A DNA stretch of 64,000 nucleotides from Corynebacterium efficiens YS-314 (GTDB lineage: Bacteria; Actinomycetota; Actinomycetes; Mycobacteriales; Mycobacteriaceae). Location of the stretch: contig NC_004369.1 of assembly GCF_000011305.1 (NCBI RefSeq), positions 2,604,001 to 2,668,000 of the forward strand. The letters are read 5' to 3'. Below the pieces are notes generated by a model. It was not told where the DNA came from. It did not search any database and saw only the letters and a list, made by a program, of their open reading frames with translations. Positions 44,214-53,681 of the stretch are shown here, in pieces; position 1 is the stretch's first letter; the number at the start of each line of letters is the position of its first letter. The translations under genes were made by a program, and so were the position numbers.

Positions 44214-46766
44214 ATGAAGCACATCCCCGCGCGTGCGCTGGCGATCGCCCTCGCCGGTGTCACCGCAACCAGCCTGCTGGCAGCCCCGAATGCGGCTGCG
44301 GCCCCCGACGGTTCCCTCCCCGTCATCTCCGAGGTCTACGGAGGTGGCGGCAACAACGGGGCCGTCTACTCCCATGATTTCATCGAGCTGTTCAACCCGA
44401 CCGCTGAGGACGTTGACCTCGATGGCTGGGCGGTCCAGTACTTCTCCGCGGGTGGCAACCTCGGCAACACCACGCCCCTGACCGGCACCATCCCCGCCGG
44501 CGGTTACTATCTGATCCAGCAGAATCCCGGTGCCAACACCAGCCTGCCGGGGCTTCCCTCGCCGGACGCGGTCGGTACCGCGAACATGTCCGGCTCCCAG
44601 GGGTCCGTCGCGCTTGTCGACGACGCCTCCACCCGCGTAGACCTGGTCGGGTGGGGCGACGCCACCCTCACCGAGGGGTCCCCCGCACCCCGTACCGCGA
44701 ATGGCACATCAGCCCAGCGTGTCGATTCCGCCGTGGACTCCGATGACAATTCGGTGGATTTTTTCGTCGATACGCCCACCCCGCAGTCCGGTGGCGCTGA
44801 GACTCCGACGGCTCCGACCACACCGGTTGATCCGGTCACCGTCACCATCGCCGAGATCCAGGGCACCGGTGACACCACTCCCCTGGCGGGTCAGACCGTG
44901 GTCACCGAAGGCGTGGTCACCGCCGTATTCGATGAGGGTGGTTTCAACGGCTACTACATGCAGACCCCCGGCACCGGGGAGCCCAAGTCCGCAGGCGACG
45001 CCTCCGACGGCGTCTTCGTCTACGTCGGTGCAAACGGCATCTACCCGGAGATCGGTGATTCCATCACCGTGACCGGCACCCCGGCCGAGTATTACGGCAT
45101 GACCCAGCTGGGTTCCGCCACCTTCACCGAGGCGGCAACCGAGTTCGAGGCGGTCACCCCCGTGGCCATCGACACCATGCCCGCCGACCCGGACATCCGC
45201 GAGGCCTATGAGGGCATGCTCGTGCAACCGACCGGTGATTACACCGTGACCAACAACTACTCCCTCAACGACTTCGGTGAGATCGGCCTGGCCGCGGGCA
45301 CCGAGCCCTACTACCAGGCCACTGAGAAGGTCACCCCCGGCGCGGAGGCCATCGCCTATGAGGCGACGAACCAGGCTGAACTGGTCACCCTGGATGATGG
45401 TCGTTCCGGCCGGTATATGCAGGGCGACAAGGATGTCCCCATGCCGTGGATCGTGCAGGATGGTGACACCATCAAGTCACTACGCACCGGTGATCAGGTT
45501 GATTTCCAGCACCCGGTGGTCTTCGACTACCGCTTCGATCTGTGGCGTTTCCAGCCGACCGCCCCGGTCACCGGCAACACCGCGGGCGTGGAGCTGCCGA
45601 TCACCTGGGAGGATTCCCGCCCGTCGGCACTGGCAGCCATTGACGCTGTCGAGGGTGATTTCCACATCGCCAGCTTCAATGTGTTGAACTACTTCACCTC
45701 CCTGGGTGAGGATTACGACTGCGATGCCTACACCGACATCAACGGCAATCCCATCTCCGCCCGCAACTGTGATGTCCGTGGTGCCTACAGCCAGCAGGCC
45801 TTCGAGGATCAGCAGGGCAAGATCGTCGCGGCCATCAACAGGCTCGACGTTGACGTGCTGGGGCTGGAGGAGATCGAGAACACCGCGGCGGTCACCGGCG
45901 ATGTCTCCCGTCGTGACGAAGCCCTCAACGCGCTTGTCGACGCCCTCAACACCGCCCACGGATCCACCCGCTGGGCCGCTGTGGAGTCCCCACTGCAGCT
46001 GGGCACCGACGAGGATGTCATCCGGGTGGCCTTCATCTACGATGTCACCACCGTCAAGCCCGTCGGTGAATCCCGTATCTTCGATGACCCCGCCTACACC
46101 GGCACCGCCCGCCAGCCCCTCGCGCAGGAATTCCAGCCGCTGGATGAGACGAAGGAATCCTTCGTCGGCGTGGTCAACCACTTCAAGTCCAAGGGTTCCC
46201 CCGTTAACGGCGATGCGGACACCGGCGACGGCCAGGGCCATTCTGCGAATGTCCGCCTCGCCCAGGCACAGGCCCTGATCGATCACCTGGAGAACCAGGA
46301 CGACTGGGCTGACAAACCGGTGTTCATCCTCGGTGATCTCAACGCCTACTCGAGGGAAACCGTCCTCTCCACCCTGGCTGGCGCCGGGTACAGCAACATT
46401 GCCGCCGAGTACGATGCCGGGTACAGCTACCAGTTCTCCGGTCGCATCGGTTCCCTCGACCACGCCCTGGGCAATGACGCCGCCATGAACCGTGTCGTGG
46501 ATGCCGAGGTGTGGGACATCAACGCCGATGAGTCCATCGCCTTCGAGTACTCCCGCCGCAACTACAACACGGTGGATGTCTTCGAGGCGGACAATGTGTT
46601 CCGGTCCTCCGACCATGACCCCATCAAGGTCGGTTTCAATCTGGAGAGCACTGAAGAGGACGACGCCCCGTCCACCGGCGGTATTTTCGCGATGGTTGCG
46701 GGTGTCCTGGGTCAGATCCTGTCCTGGTTCCAGCAGCTGCCCATCATCAGGTCACTGTCCAGCTGA
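44214..46766 (+). CDS. Large secreted ExeM/NucH-like endonuclease
   Basis: 850 residues with a Sec signal peptide (cleavage near AAAA-PDG, residue 30). Domains: lamin-tail domain (SEVYGGGGNNGAVYSHDFIELFNPT) to about 150, a Thr/Pro linker, an OB-fold YhcR-type domain (ITVTGTPAEYYGMTQL), and a C-terminal exonuclease-endonuclease-phosphatase domain. That domain has FHIASFNVLNYF, VLGLEEIEN, VFILGDLNAYSRE and SSDHDPIKVGF as metal and catalytic motifs. The C-terminus is APSTGG plus a hydrophobic stretch and IIRSLSS. Likely extracellular DNA/RNA degradation for nutrient or phosphate scavenging. It abuts the convergent deacetylase-like gene with no gap. Confidence 0.9.
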   Translation: MKHIPARALAIALAGVTATSLLAAPNAAAAPDGSLPVISEVYGGGGNNGAVYSHDFIELFNPTAEDVDLDGWAVQYFSAGGNLGNTTPLTGTIPAGGYYLIQQNPGANTSLPGLPSPDAVGTANMSGSQGSVALVDDASTRVDLVGWGDATLTEGSPAPRTANGTSAQRVDSAVDSDDNSVDFFVDTPTPQSGGAETPTAPTTPVDPVTVTIAEIQGTGDTTPLAGQTVVTEGVVTAVFDEGGFNGYYMQTPGTGEPKSAGDASDGVFVYVGANGIYPEIGDSITVTGTPAEYYGMTQLGSATFTEAATEFEAVTPVAIDTMPADPDIREAYEGMLVQPTGDYTVTNNYSLNDFGEIGLAAGTEPYYQATEKVTPGAEAIAYEATNQAELVTLDDGRSGRYMQGDKDVPMPWIVQDGDTIKSLRTGDQVDFQHPVVFDYRFDLWRFQPTAPVTGNTAGVELPITWEDSRPSALAAIDAVEGDFHIASFNVLNYFTSLGEDYDCDAYTDINGNPISARNCDVRGAYSQQAFEDQQGKIVAAINRLDVDVLGLEEIENTAAVTGDVSRRDEALNALVDALNTAHGSTRWAAVESPLQLGTDEDVIRVAFIYDVTTVKPVGESRIFDDPAYTGTARQPLAQEFQPLDETKESFVGVVNHFKSKGSPVNGDADTGDGQGHSANVRLAQAQALIDHLENQDDWADKPVFILGDLNAYSRETVLSTLAGAGYSNIAAEYDAGYSYQFSGRIGSLDHALGNDAAMNRVVDAEVWDINADESIAFEYSRRNYNTVDVFEADNVFRSSDHDPIKVGFNLESTEEDDAPSTGGIFAMVAGVLGQILSWFQQLPIIRSLSS

Positions 46767-47444
46767 TCAGATGGCCGTCATGTAGGTCCTGGGCTGGGCA
46801 CCCTGCTCCAGGGCTGCCAGGGCGGCGGCCCGGAAGTCACGCGCCACCTTCGGGTTGACCAGGTTGCGACCCGACACCGACAGGCGGATGGTGTTTCCCC
46901 GGGAGGCACCGCGGGTGGCTGCGGCGAGCACATTCTGCCGCCACCATTTCGCCGCCCCGAACCCCTCGCCCACGGACAGGTTCCTGCACTGCAGGAACTC
47001 CCCCGTGCGCAGGTCGTGGAGTCCCCTGCTGGACGCCGCCACCTTGAAATCGAACTCCGGCAGGACCTGTGAGGTGCCCTCGGACATGCGCCACCTGGGT
47101 GGGGCGAACACGGTGAAGGTGAAACCGATGCGTTCCATCTGACGGATGGCTCCGGTGAGCCGGAGGCGCGCCTCGTGCTTTTCCAGGGTGGCGAATTCGG
47201 AGCGTCGGCCCTGGACCGGCTGGTCGAATCCGTTGAGGATCAGTTCGCGGCCCTGGCCGAGCTGGTCCTCCAACCAGGCGCGGGTGGCCTTGTCCTTCGC
47301 CAGTTTCCAGTTGCCGTCGATATGCGGTGCCACCAGCAGCGAGACCCCGATGCCCTCGGCGTGCAGGTCTTTCACCAGCGCGTCCGTGGCCTTCCGGGTC
47401 TGGTCGAAGATACTGGAGACGGAGACTAGCAAACGGCCGGACAT
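46767..47444 (-). CDS. DUF2334/polysaccharide-deacetylase-like protein
   Basis: 225 residues with a TIM-barrel-like pattern of the DUF2334 branch of carbohydrate esterases: RLLVSVSSIFDQT, VSLLVAPHIDGNW, LILNGFDQP, and FAPPRWRMSEGTSQVL. The usual catalytic Asp and His-His pair of NodB enzymes are not clearly conserved, so activity is uncertain. The start MSGRLL at 47444 lies in an inverted repeat (47431-47472), 46 nt after ptrB. Only the C-terminal part shows no recognisable match. Confidence 0.68.
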   Translation of the reverse strand: MSGRLLVSVSSIFDQTRKATDALVKDLHAEGIGVSLLVAPHIDGNWKLAKDKATRAWLEDQLGQGRELILNGFDQPVQGRRSEFATLEKHEARLRLTGAIRQMERIGFTFTVFAPPRWRMSEGTSQVLPEFDFKVAASSRGLHDLRTGEFLQCRNLSVGEGFGAAKWWRQNVLAAATRGASRGNTIRLSVSGRNLVNPKVARDFRAAALAALEQGAQPRTYMTAI

Positions 47445-47472
47445 GAGGGCATTGTCCCACGTCCGGCCGTTT
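47431..47472 (-). repeat. 12-bp inverted repeat enclosing the deacetylase-like start codon
   Basis: The arms AAACGGCCGGAC (47431-47442) and GTCCGGCCGTTT (47461-47472) are perfect complements 18 nt apart. The left arm overlaps the first codons of the gene starting at 47444. In a ptrB read-through transcript the start codon would sit in the hairpin loop/stem; a leaderless transcript would lack one arm. It may also end ptrB transcription. Confidence 0.75.
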
Positions 47473-47490
47473 CCGTCATGTTGAACGGGA

Positions 47491-49602
47491 TTACTGCGTC
47501 AGGCCTGTCGCCTGATTCACAATCCAGGCGTATTCGAAGGCGGTCTGGCGCCACTTCTCATAACGTCCGGATACACCACCGTGGCCGGCGGACATCTCGG
47601 TCTTCAGCAGGAACTGCCCACCGGTGGCGGTCGCGCGCAGGCGGGCGATCCACTTCGCGGGTTCGACATAGAGCACCCGGGTGTCATTGAGCGAGGTCAC
47701 AGCGAGGATATTGGGGTAGTTCTTCGCCTCCACATTCTCATAGGGTGCGTAGGAGGCCATGTAGTCATAGACCTCCCTGTCCTCGAGGGGATTGCCCCAC
47801 TCATCCCATTCGATGACGGTCAGTGGCAGCTCCGGCATGAGCATGGAGGTCAGCGGATCAACGAAGGGAACCACCGCCTCGATTGCCTTGAAGCGGTCGG
47901 GGGCCATGTTGGCGATGGCGCCCATGAGCATGCCGCCGGCGGATCCGCCCTCGGCCACCAGGCGGTCCGGGGAGGTGATCCCCTGCTCGATCAGGGCATC
48001 GGCGACATCGATGAAGTCTGTGAAGGTGTTCTTCTTGGTCAGCGTCTTGCCGTTATCATACCAGCGACGCCCCATCTCACCACCACCGCGGACATGTGCC
48101 ACCGCAAAGACCATGCCGCGGTCGAGCAGGGACAACCTGGCGACGGAGAAACCGGGGTCGATGGAGGATTCATAGGAACCGTAGCCGTAGAGCAGCACCG
48201 GAACGTTATTGAGCTCCAGGTCCGCGCGGTGGACCAGGGAGACGGGAACCTGTTCGCCGTCACGGGCGGTCACCCACATCCGGGACGCGGTGTAGTCCTC
48301 CCGGTTGTACCCGCCAAGGACCTCCTGCTGTTTGAGCAGCACCTTCTCCCCGGACTCCACCCAGTAGTCGAACAGCTGGCCGGGGGTGGTGAAGGATCCA
48401 TAGCTCACGCGGATCACGGGGGCATCCCATTCGGGGTTGCCGGAGGAGGCGACGGTGTAGAGCTCCTCATCGAACCTGAGTTCCTCGAAGCGGGTGAATC
48501 CGGCGTCGTCAAGCTTCATTACCGCAACCTGCCCGATGGCACCCGAGCGGTACCCGAGGGTGAGGTGGTCGCGGTAGGCGTCCACGCCCTCGATGCGCAC
48601 ATCATCGCGGTGGGGAACCAGCGGTTCGAGCGCGGCCAGCGAGGAGAGCTTGCCGACGGGCGCGTGCCCCACCTCGAAGTTGGGACCGTTCTGGTTGTGC
48701 ACCACCAGCCAGGTATCGGTGCCGGCGATGACCGCGTGATCGACGTCGTACTCCACGCCCTCCTCACGGGGGATGAGCACCACGGGCTCGGCCTCGGGAT
48801 CCTCGAAGGGGATGTACTGCACCTCGGAGGTCACCTTGGAGGCAGACCCGAGGAGGATGAACCGGTCGGAACGGGTGGTGCCGATCCAGGTGGAGTAACG
48901 TTCATCGGCCTCGCGGTAGACCAGAACGTCATCCTCGACGGAGGTACCGATCTTGTGCCGCCAGATGGTGTCCGGACGCCAGGCATCATCGACGCGCTGA
49001 TAGAAGAGGTATTCCTCCCCCACCCAGGTGGCTCCGTAGAAGATGCCCGTGATGGTGTCGCCGAGGTGTTCCCCGGTGTGGAGGTCCCTGATGCGCAGGG
49101 TGAAACGTTCATCACCGGAGGTATCCGTGGAATAGGCCAGGTACCGCCCCGAGGTGGTCACGGTGGCCGTGCCCAGGGAGAAGAACTCATGACCCTCGGC
49201 GAGCTCATTGGCGTTGAGGAAGACCTCCTCCTCCGGAGCCGGTTCCACGGGGATCTCCGGTGCCACCCAGGGCTCATCGCCGACGGGGATGCGGCAGTAG
49301 ATGCCGTAGCTCTTTCCCTCCTCCGTGCGTCCGAAATACCAGTAGCGGCCGTTACGCACGGGCACCGACATGTCGGTTTCCTTGATGCGTGACTTGATCT
49401 CGTTGTAGATATTCTCGCGGAGCCCGCTCAGGTGGGCGGTCTGCTGGTCGGTGTAGGCGTTCTCCGCCTCGAGGTAGTCGAGGGTGTCGCGGGATTCCTT
49501 GTCGCGGAGCCACTCATAGTCGTCCACGAAGTTGATGTCGTGGACGGTACGGGTGGTGGGTCGGACAGCGGCCACCGGTGGGGTGAGACGTTCAGAAGAC
49601 AT
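47491..49602 (-). CDS. ptrB: Prolyl oligopeptidase (protease II/oligopeptidase B)
   Basis: A 703-residue S9-family serine peptidase. The N-terminal seven-blade propeller (about 70-410) restricts substrates to peptides; the C-terminal alpha/beta-hydrolase domain carries the nucleophile in EGGSAGGMLMG, the acidic residue region NDTRVLY, and the catalytic His in MSAGHGGVSGRYEKW. ARVRGGGEMGRRW-type residues (HVRGGGEMGRRWYDNG) mark the OpdB group that cleaves after basic residues. No signal peptide. TATGAT lies 8 nt before the ATG and only 20 nt separate it from purC, so its promoter overlaps the purC end. Confidence 0.94.
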   Translation of the reverse strand: MSSERLTPPVAAVRPTTRTVHDINFVDDYEWLRDKESRDTLDYLEAENAYTDQQTAHLSGLRENIYNEIKSRIKETDMSVPVRNGRYWYFGRTEEGKSYGIYCRIPVGDEPWVAPEIPVEPAPEEEVFLNANELAEGHEFFSLGTATVTTSGRYLAYSTDTSGDERFTLRIRDLHTGEHLGDTITGIFYGATWVGEEYLFYQRVDDAWRPDTIWRHKIGTSVEDDVLVYREADERYSTWIGTTRSDRFILLGSASKVTSEVQYIPFEDPEAEPVVLIPREEGVEYDVDHAVIAGTDTWLVVHNQNGPNFEVGHAPVGKLSSLAALEPLVPHRDDVRIEGVDAYRDHLTLGYRSGAIGQVAVMKLDDAGFTRFEELRFDEELYTVASSGNPEWDAPVIRVSYGSFTTPGQLFDYWVESGEKVLLKQQEVLGGYNREDYTASRMWVTARDGEQVPVSLVHRADLELNNVPVLLYGYGSYESSIDPGFSVARLSLLDRGMVFAVAHVRGGGEMGRRWYDNGKTLTKKNTFTDFIDVADALIEQGITSPDRLVAEGGSAGGMLMGAIANMAPDRFKAIEAVVPFVDPLTSMLMPELPLTVIEWDEWGNPLEDREVYDYMASYAPYENVEAKNYPNILAVTSLNDTRVLYVEPAKWIARLRATATGGQFLLKTEMSAGHGGVSGRYEKWRQTAFEYAWIVNQATGLTQ

Positions 49603-49622
49603 AAGCCACGATCATAGTCGGG

Positions 49623-50516
49623 CTAGACGCAGCAGCCGATCCAGGTGGAGAACTTGTTCCCGGAGATCAGCTCATAGGCCTCGATATAGCGCTCGCGGGT
49701 TGCCTCGACCACGGATCCGGGCAGGGCGGGTGGCTGCACCCCACTGTTTTTATCCCAGCCGGACTTCGGCCCGGTCAGCCAGTTGCGCACATACTGCTTG
49801 TCGAAGGACGGCTGCACATGGCCTGCCTCGTATCCCTCGGCCGGCCAGTAGCGGGAGGAGTCGGGGGTGAGGACCTCATCGCCGAGGACCAGTTCCCCGT
49901 TCTCATCGAGGCCGAACTCGAACTTGGTGTCAGCCAGGATCACACCGCGCTCCAGGGCGATCTCGGCGGCACGGGAGTAGATGGCGATGGAGGCATCCCG
50001 CAGCTGGTTGGCGCGGGCCTCACCGAGTCGCTCCTCCACCACGTCGAAGGAGACGTTGATGTCGTGGTCACCCACATCGGCCTTGGTGGCCGGGGTGAAG
50101 ATCGGTTCGGGCAGGCGGGAGGACTCGACCAGTCCCTCGGGCAGGGTGATGCCGCAGACGGTTCCGGTCTGGCGGTACTCCTCCAGGCCGGAGCCGGTGA
50201 GGTAGCCGCGCACCACGCATTCGAAGGGCATCATGGCGAGCTTCTTGCACACCATCGCACGTCCCAGGACCTCCTCGGGGATGCGGGGATCATCGATGGG
50301 GCCGGCGAGGTGGTTCGGGAAATCGATGGCATCGAAGAAGAACTGACTCATCGCGGTGAGCACCCGACCCTTGTCGGGGATCTCGGTGTCCAGGATGAAG
50401 TCATAGGCGGAGATCCGGTCGGAGGCCACCATGAGGATATGGTGCTCATCGATCTCGTAGATCTCGCGGACCTTACCGGCGGAAAGGTGCTTGTACTGGG
50501 AGAGTTCAGGACGCAT
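49623..50516 (-). CDS. purC: SAICAR synthase
   Basis: Joins CAIR with aspartate in purine synthesis, 297 residues from [21 protein letters not shown]. This ATG at 50516 matches the family N-terminus; the in-frame GTG 7 codons upstream (50537) is possible. Motifs: [53 protein letters not shown]. It follows the small peptide gene after a strong terminator, so it is probably transcribed from its own promoter. Confidence 0.96.
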   Translation of the reverse strand: MRPELSQYKHLSAGKVREIYEIDEHHILMVASDRISAYDFILDTEIPDKGRVLTAMSQFFFDAIDFPNHLAGPIDDPRIPEEVLGRAMVCKKLAMMPFECVVRGYLTGSGLEEYRQTGTVCGITLPEGLVESSRLPEPIFTPATKADVGDHDINVSFDVVEERLGEARANQLRDASIAIYSRAAEIALERGVILADTKFEFGLDENGELVLGDEVLTPDSSRYWPAEGYEAGHVQPSFDKQYVRNWLTGPKSGWDKNSGVQPPALPGSVVEATRERYIEAYELISGNKFSTWIGCCV

Positions 50517-50563
50517 ATCAGGAGAGTCTAGACCCACCGGGAACGTTCGGAAAATTGTTGGGA

Positions 50564-50596
50564 AAACAAAAAAGCACCCACCGTCTGGTGGGTGCT
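50564..50596 (-). terminator. Terminator of the 49-residue peptide gene
   Basis: A 10-bp perfect stem (50573-50582 with 50587-50596), 4-nt loop, followed on the minus strand by TTTTTTGTTTTCC. It is a textbook terminator 31 nt after the peptide stop, implying a monocistronic, strongly expressed mRNA. Confidence 0.95.
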
Positions 50597-50627
50597 AATT
50601 TCCGAGTTCCTTCAGGAACTCTCCTAA

Positions 50628-50777
50628 TTAAGAGGAGAGCTGGAAGAAGGAGTCGAGAACCTCGCCGCCGGCAGCTGCGCCGGTGCCGAAGAAGTTGGAA
50701 ACACCGTTGACGATGGCGGAACCAAGTGCCACGATGCTGTTGTAGATGGTCTCGATAACATTCTGAACGTCGCCCAT
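50628..50777 (-). CDS. 49-residue secreted/mycomembrane-like small protein
   Basis: Translates as MGDVQNVIETIYNSIVALGS, then AIVNGVSNFFGTGAAAGGEV, then LDSFFQLSS. It has no signal peptide or Cys, is acidic, and is a likely amphipathic helix with Ser/Gly-rich tail. A strong AAAGGAG 6-7 nt before the ATG and a strong terminator mark it as a real, well-expressed gene. In size, charge and lack of signal it resembles the small PorA/PorH/ProtX-type proteins of the corynebacterial mycomembrane, some of which are O-mycoloylated on Ser. I recall that C. glutamicum has a small gene between purC and purB too. Homology to a named protein is not proven here. Confidence 0.75.
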   Translation of the reverse strand: MGDVQNVIETIYNSIVALGSAIVNGVSNFFGTGAAAGGEVLDSFFQLSS

Positions 50778-51028
50778 GATGAGCTCCTTTCGATTGGTGC
50801 CAGACTCTTGCTGTCCGGCTGGGATAACTCAAGTCTGTCGAAGCTCACACAGGAGTGCAAGCTCCCCACCCGCACAAATGCCGAATTCTGACCAATTGAA
50901 AGCTAGTGCCTTTAAGGAAAATTTAAGTTCATGAGGGTTTTATTCATCATGAAAAATTTATCTAAATTTTTTCCAAAAATGGCTCAAAATCCGGTTTTGA
51001 GCGACTAGGGCGGTCGTTTCAGAGGTCC
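50778..51028. promoter_or_regulatory. AT-rich gap: promoter of small peptide gene and purB terminator
   Basis: 251 bp with no gene. The right part is AT-rich (GAAAAATTTATCTAAATTTTTTCC). A CTCAAAA/TTTTGAG hairpin at 50983-51001 followed by T runs on the minus strand is the likely purB terminator. The promoter of the small peptide gene must lie between 50778 and about 50980. Confidence 0.6.
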
Positions 51029-52459
51029 CTAGAGGATCTCACCCGGACGGTAGGCAGCGGCGTCGGGGTGGGCGTCGACAAGCACCTGGATGCGATCCAG
51101 GACGCGCGCAACCTGAGACTCGGCAGCCCCGATGAAGGCGTGGCGATCCGCGAGCGCCTCGGTGAGGGCAGCCTCATCCATCGGCAGGCGCTCATCGGCG
51201 GCCAGGCGCTGGATCAGATCCTGCCCGCCACCGTTTTCACGCATGTTCAGCGCAACGGCAACCGCGTTTTCCTTGATCACCTCATGGGCGGTCTCACGGC
51301 CCACGCCCGCGCGGACAGCGGCCATGAGGATGCGGGTGGTGGCCAGGAACGGCAGGTAACGCTCGAGCTCACGCTCGATCATGGCGGGGAAGGCACCGAA
51401 CTCGTCGAGGACGGTGAGGAAGGTTTCGAACATGCCGTCCAGGGCGAAGAAGGCATCCGGCAGCGCCACGCGGCGGATGACGGAGCAGAACACATCCCCC
51501 TCGTTCCACTGCTGGCCGGACAGGTCGGCAACCATGGTCAGGTAACCGCGCAGGATCACCTGGAGGCCACCGACGCGCTCGCAGGAACGGGCGTTCATCT
51601 TGTGTGGCATGGCGGAGGAACCGACCTGCCCCTCCTTGAAGCCCTCCGTGACGGTCTCGGTGCCGGCCATGAGGCGGATGGTGTGGGACAGCGATGACGG
51701 GCCCGCACCCAGCTGCACCAGCGCCGAGACGGCATCGAAGTCGAGGGAACGCGGGTAGACCTGGCCGACGGAGTCGAAGACGCGGTCAAAACCGAGGTGG
51801 GAGGCGATGCGGTTCTCCAGTTCGGACAGGCGGGACTCATCGCCGTCCATGAGATCCAGCATGTCCTGTGCGGTGCCCATGGGGCCCTTGATGCCACGCA
51901 GTGGGTAGCGTCCGAGCAGGTCATCGGTGCGCTCGATGGCCACCAGCATCTCATCGGCGGCGGTGGCGAAACGCTTACCCAGGGTGGTAGCCTGCGCGGC
52001 GACGTTGTGGGAGCGACCGGCCATGACCAGGCTCTGGTACTGGGCGGCACGGTTGCCGATCGCGGCGACCACGGCGATGGCCTTGTTGCGCACCAGTTCC
52101 AGCGAGCGGTGGATCTGGAGCTGCTCGACGTTCTCGGTGAGGTCACGGGAGGTCATGCCCTTGTGGATGTGCTCATGGCCGGCGAGGGCGTTGAACTCCT
52201 CGATGCGGGCCTTGACATCATGGCGGGTGACGCGTTCACGGTCGGCGATGGAGGCCAGGTCAACCTGGTCGATCACTGCTTCGTAGGCGGTGATCGCCTC
52301 GGCGGGGATCTCCACACCCAGATCCTGCTGGGCTTTCATCACGGCGATCCACAGCTGGCGCTCCATGATGATCTTCTCTTCGGCGCTCCAGAGGTTGGAC
52401 AGCTCCGCGGAGGCGTAACGGTTGGACAGGACGTTTGCAATCTTCTTCTTATCAGCCAC
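51029..52459 (-). CDS. purB: Adenylosuccinate lyase
   Basis: Cleaves SAICAR and adenylosuccinate to release fumarate in purine synthesis, 476 residues. The fumarase-superfamily signature is GSSAMPHKMNARSCERV (catalytic Ser loop); the His regions are HEHIHKGMTSRDLTENVEQL and MAGRSHNVAAQATTLGKRF. The GTG at 52459 lies 7 nt after AATAAT without a Shine-Dalgarno, so it appears leaderless. It is closest to the animal-like long PurB used by actinobacteria. Confidence 0.96.
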   Translation of the reverse strand: MADKKKIANVLSNRYASAELSNLWSAEEKIIMERQLWIAVMKAQQDLGVEIPAEAITAYEAVIDQVDLASIADRERVTRHDVKARIEEFNALAGHEHIHKGMTSRDLTENVEQLQIHRSLELVRNKAIAVVAAIGNRAAQYQSLVMAGRSHNVAAQATTLGKRFATAADEMLVAIERTDDLLGRYPLRGIKGPMGTAQDMLDLMDGDESRLSELENRIASHLGFDRVFDSVGQVYPRSLDFDAVSALVQLGAGPSSLSHTIRLMAGTETVTEGFKEGQVGSSAMPHKMNARSCERVGGLQVILRGYLTMVADLSGQQWNEGDVFCSVIRRVALPDAFFALDGMFETFLTVLDEFGAFPAMIERELERYLPFLATTRILMAAVRAGVGRETAHEVIKENAVAVALNMRENGGGQDLIQRLAADERLPMDEAALTEALADRHAFIGAAESQVARVLDRIQVLVDAHPDAAAYRPGEIL

Positions 52460-52496
52460 GACACTGATTATTCCCCACCAACCGGAACTAACCTAG

Positions 52497-53663
52497 TTAA
52501 ACAACCCTGTTGAGGAACTCCCCGATGCGGCGCACCCCCTCGAGTGTGTCCGCCGGTGAGGCACACAGACTCAATCGGACCCATTTGTGCCCCTCGGTGG
52601 GATCGAAATCCACACCGGGTGCCACGGCCACCCCGGCCTGCTCGAGGAGTTCGTGGGCCCACGCCTCCGAGTCATCGGTGTATTTCGACACATCCACCCA
52701 CAGGTAGAGCCCGCCGTCGGGGTCGGCGAAGGTGTCCAGGCCGATCTCGGGGAGCTTGTCGACGAAGATATCCCTCGCCTCGCGGTACACCTCCACATGT
52801 GCGTCCAGCTCGGCCGCGGCCTCGAGCGTGAAGGCAGCCTTACCCGCGGCCTGACCGATCGCGGGTGCGCACAGGGATACCGATGCCTGGATGTTCTCGA
52901 TGGGGGTGACCAGTTCATCGGGGACGATGATCCAGCCCACGCGCCATCCGGTCATGGAGAAGTACTTGGACAGGGTGCCCACCACGATGGCGTTGTCGGA
53001 GAACTGCCGGGCGGTGGCCAGCGGACGCCCGAAGCTCATGCCGTGGTAGTCCTCATCGGAGATGAGCACGGTGCCGTTGGCATCACACCACCGGGCGATG
53101 CGTTCGAGTTCCTCGACGTCGATGATGGTGCCCGTGGGGTTGCCGGGGCTGGTGACGATGACGGCCTTGGGGACCTCCGGCAGCTCCTCCAGCATCTGGG
53201 CGGTGGGCTGGAAACGGGTTTCAGCGGTGCAGCGCAGATCAAGGATCTCCGCCCCGAGGGTCTGGAGGATGTTGCGGTAGGCCGGATATCCCGGCACCGA
53301 CAGTGCCACACGGTCACCGTGGTCAAGGGTGGCCAGGAAGGCCGCCATGAAACCACCGGAGGAGCCGGTGGTGATGATGACATTGTCCGCGCTGGTCTGC
53401 ACACCGTAGGTGGCGGAATGCCAGGCGGCCACGGCCTCACGGAATTCGCGGTCGCCGACCACCTCGGTGTACCCCAGGGGGCCGGACCGCAGCACGATCT
53501 CGGCCTCAGCGAGCACCGCCTCCGGGGCACCGGTCGCGGGCTGTCCGGCGCACAGCATGATGATGCTGTGACCTTCACGCCGGCGACGGTGTACCTGGTC
53601 AAGCATCTGCATGACCCGGAACGGCGGGACGTTACTTCGGTTGCTGAGCGGTGAGGGGTTCAT
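52497..53663 (-). CDS. Class I/II PLP aminotransferase (aspartate aminotransferase-like)
   Basis: 388 residues of PLP fold type I. It has GYTEVVGDREFREAV, TTGSSGGFMAAFLA, the GNPTG motif in VTSPGNPTGTI, the Asp/Tyr of SDEDYHGMSF, the PLP Lys in GTLSKYFSMTGWRVGW, and the C-terminal substrate Arg in WVRLSLCAS. The amino-acid specificity cannot be read from sequence. It is 18 nt after purD on the same strand and may be co-transcribed; TACGCT 8 nt upstream also allows a separate leaderless start. ATG 53663 preferred to GTG 53669. Confidence 0.88.
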   Translation of the reverse strand: MNPSPLSNRSNVPPFRVMQMLDQVHRRRREGHSIIMLCAGQPATGAPEAVLAEAEIVLRSGPLGYTEVVGDREFREAVAAWHSATYGVQTSADNVIITTGSSGGFMAAFLATLDHGDRVALSVPGYPAYRNILQTLGAEILDLRCTAETRFQPTAQMLEELPEVPKAVIVTSPGNPTGTIIDVEELERIARWCDANGTVLISDEDYHGMSFGRPLATARQFSDNAIVVGTLSKYFSMTGWRVGWIIVPDELVTPIENIQASVSLCAPAIGQAAGKAAFTLEAAAELDAHVEVYREARDIFVDKLPEIGLDTFADPDGGLYLWVDVSKYTDDSEAWAHELLEQAGVAVAPGVDFDPTEGHKWVRLSLCASPADTLEGVRRIGEFLNRVV

Positions 53664-53681
53664 GACCACTCAGCGTAGTTC

